Assembly: GCF_006715725.1 (NCBI RefSeq)
Contig: NZ_VFNU01000001.1
Span: 4,092,001 to 4,156,000, forward strand
Source: Nocardioides sp. SLBN-35
GTDB taxonomy: Bacteria > Actinomycetota > Actinomycetes > Propionibacteriales > Nocardioidaceae
Reading direction: 5' to 3'
DNA length: 64,000 bases
In this document: positions 8,078 to 15,996 of the stretch, piece after piece
Layout: each line of letters opens with the position of its first letter
Numbering within the stretch: the stretch's first letter is position 1
Position numbers and translations under genes: made by a program
The notes under the pieces: model-generated
Databases searched by the model: none
Told to the model about the DNA's origin: nothing
Seen by the model: only the letters and a program-made list of their open reading frames with translations

Positions 8078-8614
8078 TCCGGATGCGGCAGGCGGCACCG
8101 GTACGGCGACGGGCTTGCTGCGCTCCGAGATGGAGCGCGGCCCGCGGCCGATGGCCACCATGCCGGACTGCACGAGCTCGCGGATCCCGAAGGGCTCCAG
8201 CACGCGCAGGAAGTCGGCGATCTTGCCGTCGTTCCCGACGATCTGCATGGTGATCGCGTCCGAGGCGACGTCGATGACCTTCGCCCGGAACAGCTGGACG
8301 ACGTCGAGGACCTCACCGCGGGTCTCCGCCGTGGCGGCGACCTTGACGAGCACCAGCTCGCGGTTGACCGACGCGGTCGGGTCGAGCTCGACGATCTTGA
8401 TGACCTCGACCAGCTTATTGAGCTGCTTGGTGACCTGCTCGAGCGGCGAGGACTCGACGTTGACCACGATCGTCATCCGCGAGATCTCGTCGTGCTCGGT
8501 CGGGCCGACCGCGAGCGACTCGATGTTGAAGCCGCGGCGGCTGAACAGCGCGGAGATCCGCGCCAGCACGCCGGGCTTGTCCTCGACGAGGACGGACAGG
8601 GTGTGCTTGGCCAT
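8072..8614 (-). CDS. ilvN: Acetolactate synthase small (regulatory) subunit
   Basis: 180 residues. The N-terminal ACT domain is at about 3-75 (TLSVLVEDKPGVLARISALFSRRGFNIESLAVG), the site of valine feedback in this family. The C-terminal ALS-regulatory domain contains VQLFRAKVIDVA and MQIVGNDGKIADFLRVLEPFGI. It binds and activates IlvB. The ATG shares one base with the ilvB stop (TGATG), so the subunits are translationally coupled. The C-terminal tail is short and Pro/Ala rich and is partly encoded by a dispersed repeat. Confidence 0.96.
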   Translation of the reverse strand: MAKHTLSVLVEDKPGVLARISALFSRRGFNIESLAVGPTEHDEISRMTIVVNVESSPLEQVTKQLNKLVEVIKIVELDPTASVNRELVLVKVAATAETRGEVLDVVQLFRAKVIDVASDAITMQIVGNDGKIADFLRVLEPFGIRELVQSGMVAIGRGPRSISERSKPVAVPVPPAASGG

Positions 8615-10389
8615 CAGAGATCGTCCTCATCGAACTGGGGCGCGAGGTCGCGCGCGTACTTGATGTCGTCGTTGCTGGTGCCGGCGGCGACCATCGGCCA
8701 CACCATGGCGTCACGGTGGACCCGGAAGTCGACGACCACGGGCACGTCGTTGATCTCCATCGCCTTCGCGATGGTCGCGTCGACGTCGTCGGGCGACTCG
8801 CAGGCCAGGCCCACGCAGCCGTAGGCGTCGGCCAGCTTCACGAAGTCGGGGATCCGCTTGGAGTGCAGGTCGGTGTTGGAGTAGCGCGAGTTGTAGAACA
8901 GCGTCTGCCACTGGCGCACCATGCCGAGCGACTCGTTGTTGATGACCGCGACCTTGATCGGGATGTTGTTGATCGCGCAGGTGGCGAGCTCCTGGTTGGT
9001 CATCTGGAAGCAGCCATCGCCGTCGACCGACCACACGGTCTGGTCGGGCATCGCGACCTTCGCGCCCATCGCGGCCGGCACGGAGAAGCCCATGGTGCCG
9101 AGGCCGCCGGAGTTGATCCAGGTGTTGGGGCGCTCGTAGCCGACGAAGTGGGCGGCCCACATCTGGTGCTGGCCGACGCCCGCGGTGTAGATCGTGTCGG
9201 GGCCCGAGATGGCACCGAGCCGCTCGAGGACGTACTGCGGCGCGAGGCCGCCGTCAGCCGGGCGGTCGTAGCCGAGCGGGTACTTCTTCTTCACGCCGGC
9301 GCAGAACGCGACCCAGCCCTCGTAGTCGCCGGTGTTGCCGGCCTCCTGCTCGGTGCGCAGGGTGGTGATCAGGTCGACCAGGACCTCGCGGACGTCGCCC
9401 ACGATCGGGACGTCGGCGTAGCGGTTCTTGCCGATCTCGGCCGGGTCGATGTCGGCGTGGATCACCTTGGCGCCGGGCGCGAACGAGTCGAGGTTGCCGG
9501 TGACTCGGTCGTCGAAGCGGGCGCCGAGGCTGATGATCAGGTCGCTCTTCTGCAGCGCCGCGACGGCCGCCACGGTGCCGTGCATGCCGGGCATACCGAG
9601 GTGCTGCGGGTGACTGTCGGGGAACGCGCCGCGCGCCATCAGCGTGGTGACCACCGGAATCCCGGTGAGCTCGGCGAGGGCGAGCAGCTCCTTGGAGGCG
9701 CCGGAGCGGATGGTGCCGCCGCCGACGTACAGGACCGGCTTGCGGGCCTCGAGCATGAGGCGCGCGGCCTCGCGGATCTGCTTGGCGTGCGGGCGGGTCA
9801 CCGGGCGGTAGCCGGGCAGGTTGAGCTCGGTCGGCCACTGGAAGGTGGTGCTGGACTGCAGCGCCGACTTGGTGACGTCGACCAGGACCGGGCCCGGGCG
9901 GCCGGTGGAAGCGATGTGGAAGGCCTCGGCGATCTTGGTCGGGATCTCCGCGGGGTCGGTCACCAGGAAGCTGTGCTTGGTGATCGGCATCGTGATGCCG
10001 CGGATGTCAGCCTCCTGGAAGGCGTCCGTGCCGATCAGCGAGGCGCCGACCTGGCCGGTGATCGCGACCATCGGCAGGGAGTCCATGTGGGCGTCGGCGA
10101 GCGGTGTGACCAGGTTGGTCGCACCGGGTCCGGACGTCGCCATACACACGCCGACCCGGCCGGACGCGGCGGCGTACCCCTGCGCGGCGTGGCCCGCACC
10201 CTGCTCGTGGCGCACGAGGATGTGGCGGATGCTGCTGTCCATCAGCGGGTCGTAGGCCGGGAGGATCGCGCCGCCCGGAATGCCGAAGATGTCGGTGACA
10301 CCGGCCGCCTCGAGGGACCGGACCAGGCTCTGCGCGCCGGTGATGCCGTCTGCCTTGGGATTGGCGCCCGAGCCCTGCTGCTCACTCAT
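8614..10389 (-). CDS. ilvB: Acetolactate synthase large (catalytic) subunit
   Basis: 591 residues, ThDP-dependent acetohydroxyacid synthase. Seen: the N-terminal activator Glu context (VRHEQGAGHAAQGYAAASG), the central FAD-associated domain (PGMHGTVAAVAAL, LGARFDDRVTGN) and the C-terminal ThDP/Mg motif GDGCFQMTNQELATC ending in NNESLGMVRQWQ. AAGGA lies about 9 nt before the ATG. It is the first structural gene of ilvBNC, preceded by a leader peptide and attenuator, so expression should respond to charging of branched-chain tRNAs. Confidence 0.97.
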   Translation of the reverse strand: MSEQQGSGANPKADGITGAQSLVRSLEAAGVTDIFGIPGGAILPAYDPLMDSSIRHILVRHEQGAGHAAQGYAAASGRVGVCMATSGPGATNLVTPLADAHMDSLPMVAITGQVGASLIGTDAFQEADIRGITMPITKHSFLVTDPAEIPTKIAEAFHIASTGRPGPVLVDVTKSALQSSTTFQWPTELNLPGYRPVTRPHAKQIREAARLMLEARKPVLYVGGGTIRSGASKELLALAELTGIPVVTTLMARGAFPDSHPQHLGMPGMHGTVAAVAALQKSDLIISLGARFDDRVTGNLDSFAPGAKVIHADIDPAEIGKNRYADVPIVGDVREVLVDLITTLRTEQEAGNTGDYEGWVAFCAGVKKKYPLGYDRPADGGLAPQYVLERLGAISGPDTIYTAGVGQHQMWAAHFVGYERPNTWINSGGLGTMGFSVPAAMGAKVAMPDQTVWSVDGDGCFQMTNQELATCAINNIPIKVAVINNESLGMVRQWQTLFYNSRYSNTDLHSKRIPDFVKLADAYGCVGLACESPDDVDATIAKAMEINDVPVVVDFRVHRDAMVWPMVAAGTSNDDIKYARDLAPQFDEDDL

Positions 10390-10442
10390 CCGAGTCGTTC
10401 CTTGTCTGCTGTGGTGGGCTGAACTGCTGGTCGTAACTCAAC

Positions 10443-10474
10443 AAAAAACCCCTCGGTTGCTGGGCAACGAGGGG
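10443..10474 (-). terminator. Intrinsic attenuator in the ilvB leader
   Basis: On the minus strand, CCCCTC-GTTGC pairs with GCAAC-GAGGGG (one unpaired base, 3-nt loop) followed by six U residues. This is the only textbook U-tailed hairpin I found in the window. It lies 42 nt after the leader-peptide stop and about 54 nt before the ilvB start, the geometry of transcription attenuation. Confidence 0.9.
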
Positions 10475-10516
10475 TGGACGCGCTGGCGATTGACTGACGG
10501 ATTGTCCTGGTCAGGA

Positions 10517-10558
10517 TCAGCCGGCGCGTCCGGTGCGTACGAGAAGCAGGTCATGCAT
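10517..10558 (-). CDS. ilv operon leader peptide (13 aa, LLLV)
   Basis: ATG at 10558 to TGA at 10517 encodes MHDLLLVRTGRAG. Three consecutive Leu codons (CTG CTT CTC) and a Val codon form the control region: ribosome stalling there when Leu- or Val-tRNA is uncharged would favour antitermination at the downstream hairpin. A TACGGT hexamer exactly 6 nt before the ATG suggests the transcript starts at the ATG itself. Between the stop and the terminator several short complementary segments (TCCTG/CAGGA, CTGAC/GTCAG) could form the alternative pause or antiterminator structures; I did not resolve them. Confidence 0.85.
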   Translation of the reverse strand: MHDLLLVRTGRAG

Positions 10559-10564
10559 GGAATC

Positions 10565-10594
10565 ACCGTAGCCGCCGCACGTCGTGCCGTCGAA
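10565..10594 (-). promoter_or_regulatory. Predicted leaderless promoter of the ilv leader peptide
   Basis: -10 TACGGT at 10570-10565 and a -35-like TTCGAC at 10594-10589, 18-nt spacer. The -10 is 6 nt from the leader ATG, which would be the +1 base. The upstream CHAD gene ends at 10633, so this 74-bp gap must contain the operon promoter. Confidence 0.6.
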
Positions 10595-10632
10595 CCAGTG
10601 TCCCACACGTCTCAGATGGCAAGACAGCAGTC

Positions 10633-11439
10633 TCAGGATTCGTCCGTCGCGCCGTCGAGCGAACGGAGCACGGCGAGGTCCCCCGGCAGGCCCTCGAGGG
10701 CGCGGCTGGCCCCCGCCTCGACCTGGGCGACCACGACCGCCGGCGCACCGGCCGACCACAGGTACCGGGCGAGCAGGAGGGCGTCGCGGTGGTCGCCGAG
10801 GCGGCCCTGGACGTCCTTGCCCGCGCGGGCGAGATCGGCGGCACCGACCGCCTCGGCGACGTGGCGCAGCCGGCGCGCGGCCTTGCGGACGTCGTGGGAG
10901 GCCTCCCCCACGGCCGCGCGGTCCAGCACCCGCTCCAGCTCGCGGCGCAGCACCCTCGCCCTCACCCGGTCGGCGCGACGCCGGGCACGGTCGGTCACCG
11001 GAACCTCCTCGCCCCACGTCGCGAGGAGGTGGTCCAGCGCCACCGCGTCCGGCGACCCGTGCCACGCGACGAGGACCGCGTGCGCACCGTCGTGCGCGGC
11101 GAGGAGCGGCTCCACCAGGGTCGGCTCGAGATCGGTCCGCCCGAGCGCCGCGAGGACCCGCCGGCAGTCCTCGGCCCGGACCTCCAGATCGCGTCCGGCC
11201 CCCAGCAGGGTGCCGTACGACGCCAGGTGGCCGCGCAGCTCCCGCGCCGGCCGCCTCTCGACGTACCGCTCGAACCCGGCCAGCACGTTGCGCAACCGGC
11301 GAACCGACGTGCGCAGCCGGTGGACGGCGTCGGGTGCGTCGGCCAACGCCGGCTCCCGCCCGTCACGGATGTCGGCGACCAGGTCGCAGATCACCGTCGA
11401 GAGCAGGTCGCCTGCCGAGGTGTCCGCCACGCCTCCCAT
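10633..11439 (-). CDS. CHAD-domain protein
   Basis: About 268 residues from the ATG at 11439 (GTG at 11451 and 11430 are alternatives). The CHAD signature is a helical protein with repeated His/Arg/Lys motifs: VHRLRTSVRRLRNVL near residues 40-54 and SHDVRKAARRLRHVAEAVG near 185-203. CHAD domains bind inorganic polyphosphate and are often found near polyphosphate kinases or fused to CYTH domains. Here there is neither, so a polyphosphate-binding role rests on the family alone. It lies upstream of and in the same direction as the ilv leader. Confidence 0.85.
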   Translation of the reverse strand: MGGVADTSAGDLLSTVICDLVADIRDGREPALADAPDAVHRLRTSVRRLRNVLAGFERYVERRPARELRGHLASYGTLLGAGRDLEVRAEDCRRVLAALGRTDLEPTLVEPLLAAHDGAHAVLVAWHGSPDAVALDHLLATWGEEVPVTDRARRRADRVRARVLRRELERVLDRAAVGEASHDVRKAARRLRHVAEAVGAADLARAGKDVQGRLGDHRDALLLARYLWSAGAPAVVVAQVEAGASRALEGLPGDLAVLRSLDGATDES

Positions 11440-11485
11440 TCTGGCGGACACCCCGTCCGGGCGTCAGGAGCGCCGCAGGCCCAGC

Positions 11486-11870
11486 TCAGCGCAGCGAGCC
11501 CAGCAGCAGCCGGATCCCGACCGGCATCGGCTTGCCCCAGTCGCCGTCGAGGGCGGTCACCGGGATGTTGTCGCTGGCCAGCGCCGTGGTGTCGGCGTTC
11601 GGCCGGGTCTCTGTCGCCGGCGCACCCGCCGAGAGGAGGTAGGTGCCGCCCGTGGCCGGCACGTCGCCCGCGTAGGTCAGGCCGAGGTCGCTGCTGCGGC
11701 CGACGTCGGCTTTGACCGCGCGGCCGAGGCGCTCGCCCGGACCGACGAACGGGAAGTTCACGTTGAGCACCAGGTCGTCGGCCAGCAGGTCGCGGCGCAC
11801 CACGCCGCCCAGCAGCTCGACCGTGAACTCAGCCGCCTGCGTCGGCTCCCCTGTTGAGTTGTGGCTGCTC
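11486..11870 (-). pseudogene. Remnant of a SurE-like 5'/3'-nucleotidase (C-terminal part)
   Basis: About 125 codons read openly to a stop at 11486 but have no start codon near their upstream end; the reading begins where the VOC gene ends (11869). The sequence resembles the C-terminal part of SurE phosphatases: a helix then VLNVNFP, a beta-rich middle, and ALASDNIPVTALDGDW, comparable to the family's AxxxGYxSVTPL. The N-terminal catalytic half with the DD metal motif and the S/N loop is missing. Internal GTG codons exist but would give only a fragment. The assignment rests on pattern recognition. Confidence 0.55.
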
Positions 11871-12285
11871 AGGGCAGCACCACCTCCCCCACGGGTCCGG
11901 GGTTGTAGGCGACTTCCCACCGGTAGCCGTCGGGGTCGGCGAAGTAGCCGGAGTAGCCGCCCCAGTCGCGCTCCCGGGCGGGGTGCACCTCGGGCGCGCC
12001 GGCCGCCCGCGCCGCCTCGAGCACCTCGTCGACGCCCTCGGGCGTCGGCATGTTGTGGGAGATCGTGATCGGGGCGACGCCCGGCCCGCGCATGGTCGCC
12101 CCCACCTCGGCCTCGAAGTGGCTGCGTCCCCAGAAGGACAGGACGAGCAGCTGGCCCGCCTTGAACATGAGCACCTCGCCGGGCACGTCGAGCTCGGGCA
12201 CCCAGCCCAGGCCGTCGCGGTAGAAGCGCCGGGTGGCGTCGAGGTCGTCGGCCGCGAGGGTGATGAAGCTGATCCGCTGGTCCAT
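11869..12285 (-). CDS. VOC (glyoxalase-like) family protein
   Basis: 138 residues from the ATG at 12285, chosen because MDQRISFITLAADDLDATRRFYRDGLGW is the standard VOC first motif. A GGAGG sits unusually close (1 nt) to this ATG, so a TTG at 12297 is an alternative. The second half ends GYSGYFADPDGYRWEVAYNP, typical of the family's last strand with Glu ligand. It is divergent from the SGNH hydrolase gene and abuts the SurE-like remnant. Reaction unknown. Confidence 0.87.
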   Translation of the reverse strand: MDQRISFITLAADDLDATRRFYRDGLGWVPELDVPGEVLMFKAGQLLVLSFWGRSHFEAEVGATMRGPGVAPITISHNMPTPEGVDEVLEAARAAGAPEVHPARERDWGGYSGYFADPDGYRWEVAYNPGPVGEVVLP

Positions 12286-12347
12286 GCCTCCACCCAAGCA
12301 CCGGCCCCCGACAGTGACCGCGGTCACCTCCACTCGTTGTGGAGAAC

Positions 12348-13331
12348 ATGCTCCCGCGTCGTACCACCACCCTGCGCGTCCTGCTCGGGTCCCTGGCCCT
12401 GGCGGTCCCGGTCCTCGCCGTCGCGGCGCCCGCGCCCACGCTGGCAGCGGACCAGCCCGCCTACGACGAGTACGTCGCGCTGGGCGACTCGTGGTCGGCC
12501 GATGTCGTCCTCCTCGACAAGGACGGGCTGCCGGACGCGACGTACGCGCCGATCGACTGCGCCCAGTCGCACCGCAACTACCCCAAGCTGGTGGGCCGGC
12601 AGCTCGGCGTCACGACGTTCCGCGACGCGACCTGCGGCTCCGCGACGACCGACGACTTCACGCAGCCGCAGAAGCTGCCGCTCGGCGGCGTGAACCCACC
12701 CCAGTTCGACCGCCTCACGCCCACCACGGACCTGGTCACGGTCGGCATCGGCGGCAACGACGCAGGGGTCGCGAGCGCGGCGATGTCGTGCATCTCGCTC
12801 TCGCCGATCGGCCTCCCGGCACCCACGCTGCCCTTGCCCGGGGTGCTGCCCCTCGTCGACCTCTCGCAGCCGCCGCTGGGGGCCTGCAAGGAGCGGTTCA
12901 CCGCCGGCGGGGTCGACCAGCTCGCGGCCGCGATCGAGGCGTCCGAGGACAAGGTGGTCGGCGCGCTCGAGGAGATCCACCGCCGCTCGCCCGAGGCCCG
13001 GGTGCTGCTGGTCAACTACCTCGACGCGATCCCGCAGCGCGGCTGCTGGCCGGTCGTGCCGATCACGAACCCCGACATGGCCTACCTGCACGACACCTTC
13101 GCCAAGCTCAACGCGATGCTCGTGCGGGCCGCCGGCCGCGGCGGCGCGGAGCTGGTCGACACGCACCCGCTCAGCACCGGGCACCACGTGTGCACCGGCC
13201 CGCTGACCCGGTACGTCGAGGGGCTCGGCGTGATCTCGCTCAACGGCCTCGCCGTCGCCGTACCCGCGCACCCGAACTCCGCCGGCGCGCGGGCCCAGGC
13301 GCAGTCCGTGCTGCAGGTGCTCGGACGCTAG
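12348..13331 (+). CDS. Secreted SGNH/GDSL hydrolase (lipase/esterase)
   Basis: About 327 residues with a signal peptide (RR near the N-terminus, Leu/Ala core, cleavage near TLAAD). Block I is YVALGDSWS with nucleophile Ser48, block III is GIGGNDAG near 134-141 and block V VPAHPNSAG supplies the catalytic His near 307. At least six Cys (DCAQS, ATCGS, MSCIS, GACKE, RGCWP, HVCTG) can form three disulfides as in extracellular actinomycete lipases and phospholipases. It likely hydrolyses ester substrates outside the cell. GGAG 3 nt upstream supports ATG 12348; a GTG at 12339 is also possible. Confidence 0.9.
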   Translation: MLPRRTTTLRVLLGSLALAVPVLAVAAPAPTLAADQPAYDEYVALGDSWSADVVLLDKDGLPDATYAPIDCAQSHRNYPKLVGRQLGVTTFRDATCGSATTDDFTQPQKLPLGGVNPPQFDRLTPTTDLVTVGIGGNDAGVASAAMSCISLSPIGLPAPTLPLPGVLPLVDLSQPPLGACKERFTAGGVDQLAAAIEASEDKVVGALEEIHRRSPEARVLLVNYLDAIPQRGCWPVVPITNPDMAYLHDTFAKLNAMLVRAAGRGGAELVDTHPLSTGHHVCTGPLTRYVEGLGVISLNGLAVAVPAHPNSAGARAQAQSVLQVLGR

Positions 13332-13338
13332 GCCCTGC

Positions 13339-14040
13339 CTAGCGCGCGACGGAGAGCGCAGTGCGCTGCCGGCCCGCGTCGTCGAAGTTCGCCGGGTCGA
13401 GCCACTGCTCGTGGGCCGCGCACACCGCAGGCCACTCGTCGTCGGTGACCGAGAACCAGTCAGTGTCGCGGTTGCGTCCCTGGGTGACCATGTGGTTGCG
13501 GAAGCGACCCTCCTCGACGAAGCCCAGGCGGAGTGCGGCCTTCCGCGACGGCTCGTTGAGGCTGTCGCACTTCCACTCGAAGCGCCGGTAGCCGAGGTCG
13601 AAGGCGTTGCGCATCAGCAGGTGGATCGCCTCGGTGGCGGCACGGGTGCGCTGCAGCGCGCGGCCGAAGAGGACGCCGGCGACCTCGACCTGGCCGTGGC
13701 CGGTCTCGATGCGCATGTACGACGCGATGCCGGCCGCCGTACCGGCGGCCTCGCCCTCCAGCGGGACGAGCGCGAAGGTCACCATGGCGGGGTCGTCGAG
13801 GTGGGCGGCGAGATGCATCCACAGCTCGGGCAGGGTGCGCGGCCTCGGGATCGGCCGGTAGGTCCACAGGTCGGCGTCGTCGTCGCCACAGGTCGCCGCG
13901 AAGAGCTCGGCGTAGCGGGCCGAGCCCAGCGGTTCGACCGCGACATAGCGGCCGTGCAGCAGGACCGGCTCGGGCCACGGCCGCGGCTCCCAGCCCGGGA
14001 TCGGGGCACCGAGCCCCTGGCCGTGCGCGTTGGTCTCCAT
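13339..14040 (-). CDS. GNAT-family N-acetyltransferase (RimJ/RimL-like)
   Basis: 233 residues from the ATG at 14040, which has GAGAGGG 6 nt upstream. A GTG at 14058 would overlap the preceding stop by 4 bp and is an alternative start. The fold is of the large GNAT group acting on small molecules or N-termini: HLAAHLDDPAMVTFALVPL, the acetyl-CoA region VEVAGVLFGRALQRTRAATEAIHLLMRNAF, and YRRFEWKCDSLNEPSRKAALRLGFVEEGRFR near the C-terminus. Last gene of the ilvD operon. Substrate unknown. Confidence 0.88.
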   Translation of the reverse strand: METNAHGQGLGAPIPGWEPRPWPEPVLLHGRYVAVEPLGSARYAELFAATCGDDDADLWTYRPIPRPRTLPELWMHLAAHLDDPAMVTFALVPLEGEAAGTAAGIASYMRIETGHGQVEVAGVLFGRALQRTRAATEAIHLLMRNAFDLGYRRFEWKCDSLNEPSRKAALRLGFVEEGRFRNHMVTQGRNRDTDWFSVTDDEWPAVCAAHEQWLDPANFDDAGRQRTALSVAR

Positions 14041-14054
14041 CGACACCCTCTCGC

Positions 14055-15020
14055 TCACTGGTAGGAAACGAAGCGGACCCGGGGCCGGATCCGGTGGACC
14101 GCCTTGGCGCCCATCAGGTTGAAGTCCTCGTCGTAGAACAGCTTGAAGCCCATTGCGAAGATGTCGGGCCGGGCGACGGTGCGGTAGGTGGCGAGCTTCT
14201 GGCCGCGGTTGCCGAACCCATCGACGTGCTGGAGAAGCTGGAGTCCGTCGCGGGGCTTGACCCGGCCGATGTGGCGCACCATCGACGTGCGGAACTGGTG
14301 GACGACGAACAGCTTCTCGGGCAGGTCGTGCTCGACGACCAGCCTCGAGAGCCACGCGGTGGTGCGGTTGACCTCGCCGGCGCCGACGCTGCCGATGACC
14401 CGGGCGGGACGCTGGCCGCGGCGGACCCGCCACTCGGGGTCGATGGCCAGGCTGACGTGGGGCTGCTCGAGCGCCCACTCCCAGCGCTTCGCGACCTCGA
14501 GGAAGTCGGTGCGGCCGGTCTGGAGGTCGAGCACGAGGAGGGCGCCGAGGTCGCGGGCCGCGTCGACGTACGCCCGGACGGCGGACCTGCGGATGTCGTG
14601 GCTGAAGTCGCGGTCCTTGCCGGGGTGGCCGTCGGCGACGCTGACGATCAGCTCGAACACCGGGCGCACCGGTCGGCCCGGGCGCGCGAACGGGGCGGCG
14701 GCGCGCTGCAGGCGGCGGAAGGCCTTCCTCGGCGAGGTCTCCCCCAGCACGCCGAGGGAGCCGGTGCCGGGCGTGCCGTAGTAGGCGACGAGCATCCCGC
14801 GGTCCGGCAGGACCCGCTCGCTCTGCCAGCGCGGGGTGCCGGCGGGCAGGGTCGGCGGTGCGGGAGGGACGGGCGCGGGGGTCTCGGGGGTTCCGGGTAC
14901 GGCGACCGGCTCGGGCCGGCGTACGGCACCGCGGTCGGTGTGCCCGGGGTCGGTGAACGCGGCGAGCAGCAGGGCCAGGCCGAGGATGACGACCGCGGCG
15001 ATGCGGTGCGGGCCGGTCAC
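14055..15020 (-). CDS. Secreted or membrane-anchored protein of unknown function
   Basis: 321 residues from a GTG overlapping the upstream stop by 4 bp (GTGA). The N-terminus has one hydrophobic segment (about 8-25) and then a Pro-rich linker (about 38-62), so the domain lies outside the membrane. The remaining about 250 residues contain MLVAYYGTPGTGSLGVLGE, VFELIVSVADGHPGKDRDFS, LLVLDLQTGRTDFLEV, VSLAIDPEW and VVHQFRTSMV. This spacing of strand-ending acidic residues suggests a TIM-barrel, glycosidase-like fold, but I do not recognise a family. Part of the ilvD-downstream operon. Confidence 0.75.
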   Translation of the reverse strand: MTGPHRIAAVVILGLALLLAAFTDPGHTDRGAVRRPEPVAVPGTPETPAPVPPAPPTLPAGTPRWQSERVLPDRGMLVAYYGTPGTGSLGVLGETSPRKAFRRLQRAAAPFARPGRPVRPVFELIVSVADGHPGKDRDFSHDIRRSAVRAYVDAARDLGALLVLDLQTGRTDFLEVAKRWEWALEQPHVSLAIDPEWRVRRGQRPARVIGSVGAGEVNRTTAWLSRLVVEHDLPEKLFVVHQFRTSMVRHIGRVKPRDGLQLLQHVDGFGNRGQKLATYRTVARPDIFAMGFKLFYDEDFNLMGAKAVHRIRPRVRFVSYQ

Positions 15021-15982
15021 CAGCGCGAGCGCAGGGTCGCGTCGGTCGCGGAGGTCTCCGGGTCGGCGGCGTCGCGGACGAAGACGGCGGTGATGGTGCC
15101 GCCGCGCTCGTCGTGGGCGTCGCGAAGCTCCCGCCAGGCGGCGAGGTTGGGGTGCCCGACCTCGGTGCAGGCACTGGCCGGCGCGAGGGTGGTGATCGCC
15201 TCGTCCAGCTGCTGGCGGCTGACCTCGAGGGTCGCGGTCGCGCCGTCGTGCTTGAGCACGGTCGCCAGGATCACCGCCGGCAGACCGTGCTGGGCGCCCG
15301 GCGCGTTGACGTGGGAGATCTCGCCGTCGTGGGCGAGCGCCCAGGAGTACGGCGCGGTCCAGCCGTCGATCTGGCTGGCGAGCCGCTCCCGGATCCGGCC
15401 GAGGCCGGCGAGCGTCGACCACTCGTCGAGCGGGTCGAAGTCGAAGGCGGGCAGCCCGTCGATGCTGGTGCGGTTCTTGCGGCGCCGGTAGTCGGCCGAG
15501 CCGTCGATCCCCTTGCGCTCGAAGTAGGGCGCCAGCAGGTCGCGCTCCCCGGCGTACTCCATCAGCGGGACCGTCCAGCCGCACGAGTCGGAGATCCGCT
15601 CGATGTCGACCACGACCACGGCCCGCGCACCGGGCAGGTCGGCGAACCGGGCCGCGAGCCCGGCGTACTCCTCGTCGTAGACCGTGACGACCCGGCCGCG
15701 GCCGTGGAAGCGCACGATGTTGGGGGCGCCCTCGAAGGCGCAGAACATCACCGTGATCCGGCCGTTCTCACGCAGGTGCGCGATCGTCTCGCTGCCGCTG
15801 CCGGTGCCGTCGAGCCAGGCGAAGGTGGCCTCGTCGACCATGCCGAAGGTGCCCGGGATGCCGCGCGGCGACAGGTTCAGGTGGCCGTCGCCGGCGAGCG
15901 GCGCGGTGGCGACGAAGAACACCTGCTGCGCGTCGACGAACTCCCGGAGCCGACCCTCGACCCTGGCGTGGACCTTGCCCAA
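15017..15982 (-). CDS. Pyridoxamine 5'-phosphate oxidase-like flavin protein with extra C-terminal domain
   Basis: 321 residues from a TTG at 15982. Residues about 10-190 form a split-barrel FMN-binding domain (FVDAQQVFFVATA, LNLSPRGIPGTFGMVDEATFAWLD, GRITVMFCAFEGAPNIVRFHGRGRVV). About 120 more residues follow after a linker (HDGEISHVNAPGAQHGLPAVILATVLKHDGATATLEVSRQQL) that I do not recognise. It follows ilvD by 14 bp and overlaps the next gene by 4 bp, so it is cotranscribed with ilvD. A short-chain flavin oxidoreductase or heme/F420-binding role is possible; substrate unknown. Confidence 0.8.
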   Translation of the reverse strand: MGKVHARVEGRLREFVDAQQVFFVATAPLAGDGHLNLSPRGIPGTFGMVDEATFAWLDGTGSGSETIAHLRENGRITVMFCAFEGAPNIVRFHGRGRVVTVYDEEYAGLAARFADLPGARAVVVVDIERISDSCGWTVPLMEYAGERDLLAPYFERKGIDGSADYRRRKNRTSIDGLPAFDFDPLDEWSTLAGLGRIRERLASQIDGWTAPYSWALAHDGEISHVNAPGAQHGLPAVILATVLKHDGATATLEVSRQQLDEAITTLAPASACTEVGHPNLAAWRELRDAHDERGGTITAVFVRDAADPETSATDATLRSRW

Positions 15983-15996
15983 TGCTCAGCCCGCGA

